Shown: piece by piece, positions 16,810 through 25,676 of the stretch
Position numbering within the stretch: position 1 is the stretch's first letter
Layout of the letters: every line of letters begins with the position of its first letter
NCBI GenBank assembly: GCA_031180405.1
Contig: JAPSLU010000013.1
Span: 1-50,345 of the forward strand
Direction: 5' to 3'
Length of the DNA stretch: 50,345 bases
DNA from: Bacillus sp. (in: firmicutes)
GTDB taxonomy: Bacteria > Bacillota > Bacilli > Bacillales > Bacillaceae
Program-made: the position numbers and the translations under genes
The notes under the pieces: model-generated
The model's database searches: none
Told to the model about the DNA's origin: nothing
The model's input: the letters and a program-made list of their open reading frames with translations, nothing else

Positions 16810-16913
16810 TGATAGCCGTTTTGTCCGTTAGCGCTACCACTTGTTTTATGTTTTGGACTTTGTTTTGAATTTTGTTTGTTATGGCTGCCGCCTTTTTTCG
16901 TATGTTTTGTCAT
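16806..16913 (-). CDS. Small basic protein of 35 residues, unknown
   Basis: The frame encodes MTKHTKKGGSHNKQ, a polar Lys/Gln/Ser middle and GQNGYH at the end. It is rich in Lys, His, Asn, Gln and Gly and has no hydrophobic segment, a composition typical of minor small acid-soluble spore proteins, although I cannot place it in a named family. GGTGGGGA lies 8 nt before the ATG, and the bidirectional terminator follows the stop at once. A good ribosome binding site plus a dedicated terminator argue that it is real. Confidence 0.6.
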   Translation of the reverse strand: MTKHTKKGGSHNKQNSKQSPKHKTSGSANGQNGYH

Positions 16914-17014
16914 CGTTATCATCCCCACCTTTTTATAGTAAAGAAGACTCTTTGTCTTCCATCTTACTATTCCACAGATCGTTTGAAGCTATGAACAAAA
17001 ACAGTTGGTAACAA

Positions 17015-17845
17015 TTAAGCTACATGTTTCCTTTTATATAACAGTGCATTCAATTCTCCGCCTAAAATAATAATCATACCGGATAAATAAAGCCATATCA
17101 TTAAGACAATAATTCCACCAATACTCCCGTATGTTGCACTGTAGTTTGCAAAATTGCCTACATAATAGGAAAATGCTAAGGATACACCCATCCAGCCTAG
17201 TGTTGCAGCGAACGCACCAGGTAGGCCATCTTTAATATGTAATCGTTTATTCGGTGCAACAAAATAAAGGGCAGTAAACACAATGAATAAGATGATTCCA
17301 CTGACAAGCCATCTTAGTGTATTCCAGATCGTTAGAAACTCCGCAGAAAATCCAAAATTAGAAAAAACAAAAATACCAATTTCCTTCCCAAACACTGGCA
17401 GTAATAATGCCACAATTATGACAAACACCATTGCAATTGTAAGGATAATCGCCATTCCTCTAGCGACAATAAACGAACGACTTTCATTGACATCGTACGC
17501 TTTATTAAAGGCCCGTACAATCGCATTTATTCCATTTGAAGCTGACCATAATGTTGCGATAATACCAAATGAAAGCAATTTTCCATTTCTCTCATTTAAA
17601 ATTTGATCCAAAGTATTATTGATTAACGTCATAGATTCCCCAGGAGCAAACTCATCAATGGTGTTTAGGACTTCCTGCTGAGAAATCGGGAGGTACCCAA
17701 TAAGTGTAATTAAGAAAATCAGAAATGGAAATAGTGATAATAGAAAGAAATAAGATAATTGTGCAGATAATCCCGGCACTTCGTCACTTGTAAACCTTGT
17801 AACTATTTCTTTTATAAATGAACCCTCTTTAAACAAATCATTCAC
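17015..17845 (-). CDS. yfkH: YihY/BrkB-family inner membrane protein (YfkH)
   Basis: This 276-residue protein has six predicted transmembrane helices (about residues 28-50, 90-108, 132-155, 175-198, 208-232 and 242-265) and belongs to the YihY/BrkB family, once wrongly called RNase BN. Its molecular function is unknown. It retains the family segments GLSAQLSYFFLLSLFPFLIF and the C-terminal GGIIVLMIWLYLSG. It is the last gene of the yfkJ-yfkI-yfkH set. Its ATG at 17845 lies 1 nt beyond the stop of the YtxH-type gene, so translation is probably coupled. Confidence 0.9.
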   Translation of the reverse strand: MNDLFKEGSFIKEIVTRFTSDEVPGLSAQLSYFFLLSLFPFLIFLITLIGYLPISQQEVLNTIDEFAPGESMTLINNTLDQILNERNGKLLSFGIIATLWSASNGINAIVRAFNKAYDVNESRSFIVARGMAIILTIAMVFVIIVALLLPVFGKEIGIFVFSNFGFSAEFLTIWNTLRWLVSGIILFIVFTALYFVAPNKRLHIKDGLPGAFAATLGWMGVSLAFSYYVGNFANYSATYGSIGGIIVLMIWLYLSGMIIILGGELNALLYKRKHVA

Positions 17846-17846
17846 C

Positions 17847-18179
17847 TCACGATTCTTCTCGTTTTGGAATGAACCTCTCCTTTGTTTCTTGTAATAAACT
17901 TACGACTTGTGGAGTTGTTTCTTTTAACTCCTTAACCTTCTCGTTTATGAACGCAATATCTTCGGACACCTCATGAATTGTGTCTTTGACAGTATCTATT
18001 TTTTCTCTAACTTCAGTTGTTAATGCAGTTGGGTCTTCAACAAATCCTTTAAGTTTAGACGAAATACTCTTACTCGTTTCGATTACATCATCCCTTGTTT
18101 GTTTGTCCAATAATGATACAACTGCCCCAACAAGAGCTCCGACAAACATCCCTCTTACTAATTTATTTCCGCTTGTCAT
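17847..18179 (-). CDS. yfkI: YtxH-domain protein (YfkI position)
   Basis: This 110-residue protein has a short N-terminal hydrophobic, Gly-rich segment (MFVGALVGAVVSLL, about residues 10-24) followed by a long amphipathic helix rich in Lys, Glu and Thr. This is the layout of YtxH-type general-stress proteins, whose exact role is not known. It is 13 nt downstream of the phosphatase gene and directly before yfkH. The ribosome binding site is the G-rich run preceding the ATG at 18179. The symbol rests on gene order rather than on a characteristic motif. Confidence 0.75.
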   Translation of the reverse strand: MTSGNKLVRGMFVGALVGAVVSLLDKQTRDDVIETSKSISSKLKGFVEDPTALTTEVREKIDTVKDTIHEVSEDIAFINEKVKELKETTPQVVSLLQETKERFIPKREES

Positions 18180-18192
18180 GAAACATGCCCCC

Positions 18193-18666
18193 CTATTTAA
18201 GCTTATGTACTTGTTTAATTTCTTTTAACAAATTCACACAACTTTTACTAACCATTTCATAAACCTCATCAAAATTTCCAGTATAATAAGGATCTGGTAC
18301 ATCAGCGATTGGTGAATCATCAAGATAATCAAGGAGCCTCTGAATGTTTCCTGTTTGTTTATAACCTGCTAAACGTCTAATATTCCCAACATTTTCTGAA
18401 TCCATCCCGATCAAATAGTCATATTCGAAAAGGTCTTCCTCTGTTAACTGTCTAGCTTTTTGACCTTTATAAGATATGCTGTAACGATCTAAAATGCGAC
18501 GAGTTCCTTCATGAGGCGGCTTTCCAATATGCCAATTCCCTGTACCTGCAGAATCAATCGTAATTACACCTTCTAATCCTTCTTTCATCACTATATCTCT
18601 CATCACTGCTTCAGCCATTGGGGATCTGCAAATGTTTCCTAAGCAAATAAATAATACTTTTACCAT
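18193..18666 (-). CDS. yfkJ: Low-molecular-weight protein-tyrosine phosphatase (YfkJ)
   Basis: This 157-residue class II protein-tyrosine phosphatase removes phosphate from tyrosine residues. The P-loop CLGNICRS has the nucleophile C8 and R14, and the general acid is the Asp in DVPDPYYTG near residue 120. The length is typical. AGGAGG is the ribosome binding site. It heads a three-gene minus-strand operon with the YtxH-type and YihY-type genes, the order of the stress-induced yfkJ-yfkI-yfkH operon of B. subtilis. A sequence resembling a sigma-B promoter lies upstream. Confidence 0.92.
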   Translation of the reverse strand: MVKVLFICLGNICRSPMAEAVMRDIVMKEGLEGVITIDSAGTGNWHIGKPPHEGTRRILDRYSISYKGQKARQLTEEDLFEYDYLIGMDSENVGNIRRLAGYKQTGNIQRLLDYLDDSPIADVPDPYYTGNFDEVYEMVSKSCVNLLKEIKQVHKLK

Positions 18667-18682
18667 AATGTCCTCCTACACG

Positions 18683-18708
18683 TTATCCATAATTTCTTGT
18701 TTACAAAC
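18683..18708 (-). promoter_or_regulatory. Possible sigma-B promoter of the yfkJ operon
   Basis: On the minus strand GTTTGT and GGATAA are separated by 14 nt, one or two bases from the sigma-B consensus GTTTAA and GGGTAT. It is placed 17 nt before the yfkJ start and overlaps the leader, so it is less certain than the yfkM promoter. Confidence 0.4.
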
Positions 18709-18854
18709 TAAATTATAATATGTTTTTCAAATCATTTCCTTACTTGGACAGTATAAGAAAGCATATTGGACAACATTTGCAAGTTTTTGAATGCTCGATA
18801 TCGTTTCATGTTACAATAAACAATAATGATTATAGTGTGAAAGGGATGAAGGGT

Positions 18855-19082
18855 ATGAACCTTACTGAAAAATCCGTTGAAAATGTTGAGTATATGATCG
18901 AACAGATAAAAGAAAAGCTTAGAGTCCTAAATTTAGGAGCGATTAAACCTTCTCACTTTGACGAAGAAATGTATGAAGAGCTAAAAGATATTTATGAGCA
19001 TGTAATGAAGCGAAATTCCTTCAGCCCAAATGAAATGCAAGCTATCGCTGAAGAACTCGGAAATCTTCGCAAAAGTCAATAA
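18855..19082 (+). CDS. yfkK: UPF0435 (DUF1128) family protein YfkK
   Basis: This 75-residue, all-helical acidic protein of unknown function starts [19 protein letters not shown] and contains [19 protein letters not shown], the conserved C-terminal part of the family. Longer in-frame starts exist (to 18720), but the family length is about 70 residues, and GAAAGGG lies 9 nt before the ATG at 18855. The ATG at 18846 is too close to that site. It is divergent from yfkJ, as in B. subtilis. Confidence 0.88.
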   Translation: MNLTEKSVENVEYMIEQIKEKLRVLNLGAIKPSHFDEEMYEELKDIYEHVMKRNSFSPNEMQAIAEELGNLRKSQ

Positions 19083-19138
19083 TTGATTCTTACCTCACCT
19101 TTGTTTACATATGAATGTAGCAAGGGGGAGGATTTTTT

Positions 19139-19297
19139 ATGTTAACTTGGTGGTTAGGAACACTTAGTTTATTCGGATTCCTCATCGTCTCAATTTTACT
19201 CGTTCTTTATGCTTTAAAAAGTGCTGTTAATTCAGAAGACTCTAGTCGTGTTGACCCATTACCATTTGAAGATGAAGCGAAAAATAAACGTGATTAG
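19139..19297 (+). CDS. Small single-pass membrane protein, 52 residues
   Basis: The frame begins MLTWWLGTLSLFGFLIVS, giving one hydrophobic segment (about residues 3-28), then a polar, acidic tail ending in EAKNKRD. GGGGGAGG lies 7 nt before the ATG, one of the strongest ribosome binding sites in the window, and a terminator follows 8 nt after the stop. It is 57 nt downstream of yfkK on the same strand and may be co-transcribed. I do not recognise a family. Confidence 0.75.
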   Translation: MLTWWLGTLSLFGFLIVSILLVLYALKSAVNSEDSSRVDPLPFEDEAKNKRD

Positions 19298-19305
19298 CTA
19301 CCTCA

Positions 19306-19340
19306 AAAGGGACGGTCCAAGGAACATTGACCGTCCCTTT
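19306..19340. terminator. Bidirectional terminator between the small membrane protein gene and yfkM
   Basis: A 12-bp stem (AAAGGGACGGTC with GACCGTCCCTTT) encloses an 11-nt loop between the convergent genes. T-runs are short on both sides. Confidence 0.8.
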
Positions 19341-19355
19341 GATTTAAACAAACGT

Positions 19356-19874
19356 TTAATTAAGTAATAGTTTCAATGCTTCTTTCGTAAAAGCAGGTAA
19401 ATCTTCAGGTTGGCGACTTGTAACCAACTGATTTTTACATACAACAACCTCCTGATCGTGAACGTTCGCTCCCGCATTTTTCAAGTCAATTTGAATGGAT
19501 TTATAGCCCGTAACATCACGTCCGTCCAAGGCTTCAGCTGAAATTAGCAGCTGAGGGCCATGACAAATCGCAAAAACAGGTTTTTCCTCCTTCATAAAAT
19601 TTTTCACAAAATCAACATATCGTTCATCAGCTCTTAAAATATCAGGTGAAAACCCACCTGGTATAAATAAAGCATCAAAATCATTTGCTTTTACACCATC
19701 AATTGAAGCATCAATTTCAACTCTAGCTTCACCTTGTTTTCCTTCTACTGTCTTTCCCTTTTCACCCTCAATTGTTGTTAATGTATGTCCAGCTTCTTCA
19801 AATGCCTTAGCCGGATCTGTGTATTCAGTATCCTCAAATGAATCTGTTAACACGACAGCAATTTTTTTTGACAT
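19356..19874 (-). CDS. yfkM: DJ-1/PfpI-family general stress protein 18-like (YfkM)
   Basis: This 172-residue member of the DJ-1/PfpI (type 1 glutamine amidotransferase-like) superfamily has its nucleophile elbow AICHGPQLL with C104 followed by H105, and an acidic residue near position 14-15. Relatives act as glyoxalases, deglycases or stress chaperones, and the reaction here is not determined. Position next to yfkK/yfkJ and the sigma-B promoter upstream match B. subtilis yfkM (GSP18). AGGAGG lies 9 nt before the ATG. Confidence 0.93.
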   Translation of the reverse strand: MSKKIAVVLTDSFEDTEYTDPAKAFEEAGHTLTTIEGEKGKTVEGKQGEARVEIDASIDGVKANDFDALFIPGGFSPDILRADERYVDFVKNFMKEEKPVFAICHGPQLLISAEALDGRDVTGYKSIQIDLKNAGANVHDQEVVVCKNQLVTSRQPEDLPAFTKEALKLLLN

Positions 19875-19910
19875 CTGTTCATCCCTCCTTAATTTTTGTA
19901 TACCTCATAA

Positions 19911-19935
19911 ATACCCGGACATACCTTGATTAAAC
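19911..19935 (-). promoter_or_regulatory. Sigma-B (general stress) promoter of yfkM
   Basis: On the minus strand GTTTAA and GGGTAT are separated by 13 nt, an exact match to the sigma-B consensus, 37 nt upstream of the yfkM start. Induction by ethanol, heat, salt or energy stress would be expected. Confidence 0.88.
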
Positions 19936-20024
19936 TTCTTGTTTTAAGTACTCGAACCCATATTCAAAAAATCCGTTTCCAAAAAAAGTAGTTCTCTATT
20001 TCTATATTGTTAATATATTTATTT

Positions 20025-20039
20025 TTGAAAGCGTTTTCT
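20025..20039 (+). promoter_or_regulatory. cre site (CcpA operator) of the ABC importer operon
   Basis: TTGAAAGCGTTTTCT matches the consensus WTGNAANCGNWWNCW at every position. It lies 27 nt before the substrate-binding protein start, at or just after the probable promoter, where CcpA binding represses in the presence of preferred sugars. Confidence 0.85.
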
Positions 20040-20066
20040 TTAACAAAAAAAAGGGGGAACTAGTAA

Positions 20067-21875
20067 ATGAGGTTGACGAAAGTTTTAGGTTTAATTTTCG
20101 GATTAATCATGATTTTTGCACTACTTGGTGCCTGTAACAATGAAGTAAAGCCACCTGCAACAAACGAAACAACCACCGACCCAGGGACAGAAGAAGGTTC
20201 TGACACAGAGGGTAATACATCTTCTTCTACACCAAGAAACGAAACATTATATGTAAATGGACTCCAATGGGGACCACCTTCGACATTTAGTCCATTAGGC
20301 GGTAATCCAGCCTTTCCTGTTAACTACGCAAACTCTAGATCTTTAATTTATGAGAACCTTTTTATGATCAATATGCTTGATGGTGCTTTAGAGCCTTTAC
20401 TTGGTACAAGTTATGAATGGAAAGATGATACAACACTTCACATTGAGCTGAATGCTGATGCAAAGTGGAACGACGGAGAAGCTTTCACATCTGAGGATGT
20501 TGTGTATTCATATGAGCTAGGTAGTAAATACGCTATTGCCTGGAGTAACTTCTGGGAAGCAATTGATAGTGTTGAAGCAGATGGTGAACACGCAATCACT
20601 ATTCGCTTAAAACAAGACAACCCAAATCGACTTACTGTACTAGATAGTCTTCAACTAGTTCCAATGATGCCAAAGCATGTTTGGGAAGAGATTGAAAAAA
20701 CACATAATAATGATATTTCAGCCATCCGTGAAGAAGTAAACCCTGAGCCAGTTGGAACAGGTCCATATAAAATGCACACATATGATAACCAAAAAATCAC
20801 CTTAATCAGGGATGAAAATTATTGGGGTCAATCATTGTTCGGGGGATTGCCGGCCCCTAAATATATAAGCCATGTTATTTATAAAGATAATGCAGCTGGT
20901 TCCCTTGCTTTTAGTAAAGGTGAAGTCGATGTATCTCAACAGTTTATTCCTCAAGTTTGGAAGATGTGGGAAGACGGAGCTCCAATAAAAACATACGTAG
21001 AGGATAAACCATACTACTTACCTGGATCAATGCCATCTATATTCTTTAATATGAAAAAAGAAGGCTTAGACAATCCTGATATTAGAAGAGCAATCGCAAT
21101 GGCAATTGACTACGATAAGATTTCTGAATTAGCGATGAGTGGATATTCAGGAGAAATGAAACCATCGATTACTTTAGATACTCCATCTGAAACGAAATAT
21201 GTTGATCAAGATGCTATTAAATCGCTGCAGTGGACGACAGATATTGATGCTGCTAATGAGTTGCTCGATAGTATTGGGGCTAAAAAAGGGGCTGACGGCA
21301 TTCGTGTCCTAAATGGCGAAAGACTTGGACCTTGGGAAATTCAATGTCCTTACGGTTGGTCTGATTGGAATGCTGCGCTAGAAATTGTTGCACAAAATGC
21401 GAAAGCTATCGGAATTGAGATTAGAACAAGCTTCCCTGAAGCACCTGTGTGGACCAATAACCTACAAACAGGAAAATTTGATATTATCATGAACACTCCT
21501 GCCGGTGGGGTTAGCCCGAGTCAACCTTGGAACAGAGCAAGAACAATCATGTATTCAGAAGGTGTAGCACCAATTGGTGAGATGGCTTTCTGGAACTGGG
21601 GAAGATATGAAAATGAAAAAGCTGATGAATTAATTAAACAAATCCCTACTATTACAGATGAAAATAAATTAAAAGAAATGTACACAGAGCTTACAAAAAT
21701 TTATTTAGAAGATATTCCATCAATCCCACTTATGTATAGACCTTGGGTATTCCATACAGTGAATGAATCCGTTTGGGAAGGTTTTGCAACTGAAGGCGAT
21801 GGAAGCAATATCCCACCACAAATTTCAATCGATGGTGCCGGAGTTAAAGAGCTGTATCAAATCAAAAATAAATAG
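20067..21875 (+). CDS. Family-5 ABC transporter substrate-binding lipoprotein, probably for oligosaccharides
   Basis: This 602-residue extracellular solute-binding protein belongs to the oligopeptide/nickel/oligosaccharide family (SBP_bac_5). The lipobox LLGAC places the lipidated Cys at residue 23, followed by a Thr/Asp/Glu-rich tether. The family signature region is present (GTGPYKM..DNQKITLIRDENYWG around residues 230-255, and PDIRRAIAMAIDYDKI around 345-360). It is unusually rich in Trp (for example WGPPSTFSPLGG near residue 70), a trait of sugar-binding members. It opens a five-gene operon with two permeases and two ATPases. The perfect cre site upstream suggests a carbohydrate substrate. 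This is inference, and peptides cannot be excluded. No glycosidase gene is adjacent. Confidence 0.85.
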   Translation: MRLTKVLGLIFGLIMIFALLGACNNEVKPPATNETTTDPGTEEGSDTEGNTSSSTPRNETLYVNGLQWGPPSTFSPLGGNPAFPVNYANSRSLIYENLFMINMLDGALEPLLGTSYEWKDDTTLHIELNADAKWNDGEAFTSEDVVYSYELGSKYAIAWSNFWEAIDSVEADGEHAITIRLKQDNPNRLTVLDSLQLVPMMPKHVWEEIEKTHNNDISAIREEVNPEPVGTGPYKMHTYDNQKITLIRDENYWGQSLFGGLPAPKYISHVIYKDNAAGSLAFSKGEVDVSQQFIPQVWKMWEDGAPIKTYVEDKPYYLPGSMPSIFFNMKKEGLDNPDIRRAIAMAIDYDKISELAMSGYSGEMKPSITLDTPSETKYVDQDAIKSLQWTTDIDAANELLDSIGAKKGADGIRVLNGERLGPWEIQCPYGWSDWNAALEIVAQNAKAIGIEIRTSFPEAPVWTNNLQTGKFDIIMNTPAGGVSPSQPWNRARTIMYSEGVAPIGEMAFWNWGRYENEKADELIKQIPTITDENKLKEMYTELTKIYLEDIPSIPLMYRPWVFHTVNESVWEGFATEGDGSNIPPQISIDGAGVKELYQIKNK

Positions 21876-21903
21876 ATTTTCATCTTACTAGAGAGGATGA
21901 TCG

Positions 21904-21940
21904 TTGGGGTAATAAAATATGTTATCCCAACTCCCTCTTT
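21904..21940 (+). terminator. Intercistronic hairpin after the binding-protein gene
   Basis: TTGGGGTAA pairs with TTATCCCAA (9 bp, one wobble), followed by CTCCCTCTTTT. Such weak terminators after binding-protein genes raise their level above that of the permeases. Confidence 0.5.
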
Positions 21941-21979
21941 TATAACTAAACGTTTAAAAAACGGGGGTGCAGAAGCTTC

Positions 21980-22990
21980 ATGAATGCCTATCGGAAATTT
22001 TTCTTTAAAAAGTCGCTCTGGTATTTAGTGACACTACTTGTTGCGGTTGCGCTAAACTTTATTCTACCAAGACTAATCGATGGCAACCCAGTAAGTGTGA
22101 TTGCTAGCCAAATGACACAAGGGATGACTGACAGTGATTCCATAAAAAAAGTGTATGATACGTTTGCAGAAGAGTTTGGGATCGATAAACCTTTATGGCA
22201 GCAATTTTTGATTTATTTGGGTAATTTGCTGAAGGGTGATTTAGGAACATCTTTTGGACTTTACCCAACACCTGTTACAGCAATTCTCGCATCAGCTGTA
22301 CCCTGGACTTTAGCACTCCAGCTGCCAGCAATTCTTGTTGGATGGATTATCGGAAATGCCCTTGGAGCTATTGCCGCTTATAAAAAAGGTGTATTCGATA
22401 AAGTGCTTTTCCCTACTTTTTTGTTTATTAACTCGATTCCATTTTTTATCTTGGCAATCATTATGCTCTATATTTTTGGATTAACTCTTAATTGGTTTCC
22501 TACCTCCGGTGGATACAATTATCAGATGACACCTAACCTAAGCTTTGAATTTATCGGATCTGTCATCAGTCATCACTTTCTTCCATTCCTGTCCATTGTT
22601 TTAGTCACAATTGGTGGTCAAGCTATCGGGATGAGAGAGATGTCTATTTATGAATTAAACACAGATTACGTGTTATACAGCAAATTATTAGGGATTAAAG
22701 ATTCCACTATAGCTAGATATGTTTTTAAAAATGCTATGCTACCACAGATTACGGGTCTAGCCTTATCAATTGGTACGATGATTGGAGGATCATTAATCAC
22801 TGAAATTGTCTTTAGTTACCCAGGAATTGGCACATGGTTATTTACTGCGATTCGTCAACTTGATTACCCGCTTATTTCAGGAGCTACTCTTCTTATTGCT
22901 ATTTCTGTTTTGTTAGCTAATTTTACGATTGAGATCATCTACGGATTAGTTGACCCAAGAATCAAAGCAACACAAATGGAGGAAGAATAA
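21980..22990 (+). CDS. ABC transporter permease (DppB/OppB type)
   Basis: This 336-residue integral membrane subunit has six hydrophobic segments (about residues 11-30, 105-130, 140-165, 190-215, 255-280 and 295-320). The cytoplasmic EAA-type loop reads [20 protein letters not shown] and contacts the ATPases. The N-terminal region up to residue 100 includes an extracytoplasmic part containing [11 protein letters not shown], as in DppB-type subunits. GGGGGTG lies 10 nt before the ATG. It is followed after 1 nt by the second permease gene. Confidence 0.88.
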   Translation: MNAYRKFFFKKSLWYLVTLLVAVALNFILPRLIDGNPVSVIASQMTQGMTDSDSIKKVYDTFAEEFGIDKPLWQQFLIYLGNLLKGDLGTSFGLYPTPVTAILASAVPWTLALQLPAILVGWIIGNALGAIAAYKKGVFDKVLFPTFLFINSIPFFILAIIMLYIFGLTLNWFPTSGGYNYQMTPNLSFEFIGSVISHHFLPFLSIVLVTIGGQAIGMREMSIYELNTDYVLYSKLLGIKDSTIARYVFKNAMLPQITGLALSIGTMIGGSLITEIVFSYPGIGTWLFTAIRQLDYPLISGATLLIAISVLLANFTIEIIYGLVDPRIKATQMEEE

Positions 22991-22991
22991 T

Positions 22992-23828
22992 ATGAACAGT
23001 TCTATACAAATATTAATTCGCTCCCCTAAATTTCTAATCGGTGCAATTACCTTTTTATTGATGCTTGCCTTTGTAACGATTTACCCATTAATCAATACGA
23101 ATGATCCTACCGAAATGGTCGCACTAGCCTTTCAGCCTCCAAGCGCCGAATTACTATTAGGATCAGACAACTTTGGAAGGGATTTGTTTTTGGAACTCGT
23201 CTATGGAATTAAAACGTCTATCTTTGTTGGGTTAGTTGCCGGATTAAGCGCAACTATTATCGGATTGATTATTGGATTATCAGCCGGTTACATCGGTGGA
23301 ATTGTCGATGATTTCCTTACTGCTGTTACAAATATTTTCATTGTTATTCCATCCTTTATCGTCCTAATTTTAATTTCTGTGAGTATTGACTCAAGGAGTA
23401 CCTTAATTACAGCGATTGTCATAGGGATTACAAGCTGGCCATGGACAGCTCGTGCGGTAAGAGCGCAAACCTCTTCCCTCCGGAACAGAGACCATGTAAA
23501 TATTGCAAAGATATCCGGACATAGCACACCTAGAATTATCACATTTGAGATACTCCCATATATTATGTCCTATGTTGTCATGGCTTTTGTGTTGCAAACA
23601 GCTTCAGGCATTCTATCCGAAGCCTCGATCTCCATGCTTGGTTTAGGGCCATACAATACGATATCCCTTGGGATTATTATGAACTGGGCATTAACATTTG
23701 AAGCTCCTGTTTCTGGTGCATGGTGGGCTTTTATACCAGCAGCGATTTCAATTGCTATTATTACGTTTTCGCTCTATCTAATGAATACTGGCATGGATGA
23801 AATATTTAACCCTAAGATAAGGAGTTAA
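22992..23828 (+). CDS. ABC transporter permease (DppC/OppC type)
   Basis: This 278-residue permease is the partner of the preceding subunit. It starts with one transmembrane helix (residues about 13-33), a loop with [18 protein letters not shown], which is the conserved DppC/OppC segment, and five further helices. The EAA-type loop is [20 protein letters not shown]. The frame is open upstream to 22950, but the ATG at 22992 is used because GGAGGAAG lies 7 nt before it, within the end of the previous gene. Confidence 0.88.
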   Translation: MNSSIQILIRSPKFLIGAITFLLMLAFVTIYPLINTNDPTEMVALAFQPPSAELLLGSDNFGRDLFLELVYGIKTSIFVGLVAGLSATIIGLIIGLSAGYIGGIVDDFLTAVTNIFIVIPSFIVLILISVSIDSRSTLITAIVIGITSWPWTARAVRAQTSSLRNRDHVNIAKISGHSTPRIITFEILPYIMSYVVMAFVLQTASGILSEASISMLGLGPYNTISLGIIMNWALTFEAPVSGAWWAFIPAAISIAIITFSLYLMNTGMDEIFNPKIRS

Positions 23829-23833
23829 TAAAC

Positions 23834-24841
23834 ATGAGTAAAAATATTTTGGATGTAAAGGATCTCAAAACATACTATAAAACAAGATTAAAAGAGAAAG
23901 TCTATGCAGTAGACGGTGTTGATTTTCATCTTGAAGATGGAAAAACAATTGGAATTGCCGGGGAATCAGGATGTGGGAAATCAACGCTAGCCCTTAGCTT
24001 AATGGGATTCTATTTTCCCCCTCTTCATTTTGGTAGTGGATCAATTTCGATTAATGATGTAGACATTATGAAACTGGAAAAAGAAAAGCTTAGAAAACAA
24101 GTACTTGGGAGAGAAATTGCTTATATCCCTCAAGCGGCAATGAATGCTCTGAATCCAACAATTAAAGTCATTCAATTCATTGAGGATATTATGAAAGAAC
24201 ATCGACCTGAGCTGACTAAGAAGCAAGTTTATGAAATGGCTGCTAAACGATTTGAGACATTAAATCTTTCTCCCAAAGTTCTAACTTCCTATCCTAACGA
24301 GCTCTCAGGTGGTATGAAACAGAGAACAGTTATTGCAATTTCAACAATTTTAAATCCGAAGGTTCTGATTGCGGATGAGCCAACATCAGCCCTTGATGTG
24401 ACATCACAAAAAGTTGTCATCAAACTTTTAAAAGATTTACTAGATAAAAAGTTTATCAGGTCATTAGTTTTCATCACCCATGAGCTGCCATTACTTTACC
24501 ATGTTACCGATGAAATTATGGTCATGTATGCAGGTGAAATAGTAGAAAGAGGAAAAGCAGACGAAGTAATCTTCAATCCCGTTCATCCTTATACGAAAAA
24601 GCTAATGGGTTCCATTATTGTTCCAGAATCCGGAATGAAAGACCATAAGTTAGCAGCTATTCCAGGTGCCCCACCTAATTTAAAAAAGAAGATAGAAGGG
24701 TGTCGATTTGCTGACAGATGTTCATACACAACAGATGAATGTAAGGTTGGTAAAATAGCAACCCAACATGTAGATAACCGTTTGTACCGATGTCGTATTG
24801 ACAGTGAAACACTAAAGGAGTGGTACGCAAATGAAGCGTGA
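23834..24841 (+). CDS. ABC transporter ATP-binding protein (OppD/DppD type)
   Basis: This 335-residue ATPase energises the importer. Walker A is GESGCGKS (residues 43-50), the signature is LSGGMKQR (157-164) and Walker B ends in VLIADE (DE at 181-182), followed by ALDVTSQ and a switch histidine in FITHE. The C-terminal oligopeptide/dipeptide-type extension has cysteines in [13 protein letters not shown] and YRCR, which in this family can bind an iron-sulfur cluster. The last 11 nt overlap the start of the second ATPase gene. Confidence 0.9.
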   Translation: MSKNILDVKDLKTYYKTRLKEKVYAVDGVDFHLEDGKTIGIAGESGCGKSTLALSLMGFYFPPLHFGSGSISINDVDIMKLEKEKLRKQVLGREIAYIPQAAMNALNPTIKVIQFIEDIMKEHRPELTKKQVYEMAAKRFETLNLSPKVLTSYPNELSGGMKQRTVIAISTILNPKVLIADEPTSALDVTSQKVVIKLLKDLLDKKFIRSLVFITHELPLLYHVTDEIMVMYAGEIVERGKADEVIFNPVHPYTKKLMGSIIVPESGMKDHKLAAIPGAPPNLKKKIEGCRFADRCSYTTDECKVGKIATQHVDNRLYRCRIDSETLKEWYANEA

Positions 24842-25634
24842 GCAGGAGATCTTAATCAGCGGTAAAAATATTACCAAGGTCTTTGGTTATGGTAAAAACA
24901 AAAACACTGCCGTTGATAACGTGAACTTCACCTTCCACCGTGGTGAAATCATTTCCATTGTTGGTGAAAGTGGGAGCGGCAAAACTACTCTAGCAAAAAT
25001 TGTGATGGGGCTGTTAAAAGAAACAAGTGGTGAGGTTGAATATAAAGGTAAGCCTCGTAAACTAAAAAGCCATCGTGACAGGAAATCCTATTGGCAAGAC
25101 ATCCAAGCAATTTTCCAGGATCCGTTCTCATCCTTTAACTTGTTTCACAAGGTAGAAAAGTTATTAAATGACTGTATTGAGCTTCAAGGTCTAAAGCTTT
25201 CAAAAGAAGAGCGGTTTACGAAAATGAAAGAAGCTTGTACATTCGTGAATCTTAAGTTTGAAGAATTATATAATAAGTATCCTTTTGAACTATCAGGTGG
25301 ACAAATGCAGCGGTTGATGATTGCGAGAATTTTCCTCCTTCATCCAAAAGTTCTCCTTGCAGATGAGCCAACTTCAATGGTTGATGCATGCTCTCGTTCC
25401 ACGATTTTAGATATGCTGTTAAAGCTAAGAGATGAAAATGATATGACGATTATTTTTATAACTCATGACGTAGGCCTTGCCTATTATGTAAGTGACACCC
25501 TCTACATCATGGAAAAAGGAAGAATTGTTGAGCAAGGCAGCGCAGATCGTGTACTAATAAACCCACAGCACCCCTATACTCAACAACTTATCTCTGATGT
25601 ACCAAAACTTCATGAGGAATGGAATTTGGGCTAG
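24831..25634 (+). CDS. ABC transporter ATP-binding protein (OppF/DppF type)
   Basis: This 267-residue ATPase is the second half of the nucleotide-binding heterodimer. Walker A is GESGSGKT (residues 45-52), the signature is LSGGQMQR (154-161) and Walker B has DE at 178-179, with a switch histidine in FITHDVG. It is shorter at the C-terminus than typical OppF and lacks the Cys-rich extension. It overlaps the previous gene by 11 nt, which suggests coupled translation, and it ends the operon. Confidence 0.9.
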   Translation: MKREQEILISGKNITKVFGYGKNKNTAVDNVNFTFHRGEIISIVGESGSGKTTLAKIVMGLLKETSGEVEYKGKPRKLKSHRDRKSYWQDIQAIFQDPFSSFNLFHKVEKLLNDCIELQGLKLSKEERFTKMKEACTFVNLKFEELYNKYPFELSGGQMQRLMIARIFLLHPKVLLADEPTSMVDACSRSTILDMLLKLRDENDMTIIFITHDVGLAYYVSDTLYIMEKGRIVEQGSADRVLINPQHPYTQQLISDVPKLHEEWNLG

Positions 25635-25643
25635 GTAACTTTC

Positions 25644-25676
25644 TAAAGCCAACTTATTTAACATAGGTTGGCTTTA
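25644..25676. terminator. Bidirectional terminator between the importer operon and the hydrolase gene
   Basis: A 10-bp stem (TAAAGCCAAC with GTTGGCTTTA) with a 13-nt loop lies between the convergent genes and overlaps the end of the hydrolase frame. T-runs are short on both sides. Confidence 0.65.

Noticed and set aside
18808-18838. Fur-box-like AATAATGATTATAG before yfkK
   Set aside because: Too few matches to the 19-bp Fur consensus, and AT-rich DNA produces such matches often.
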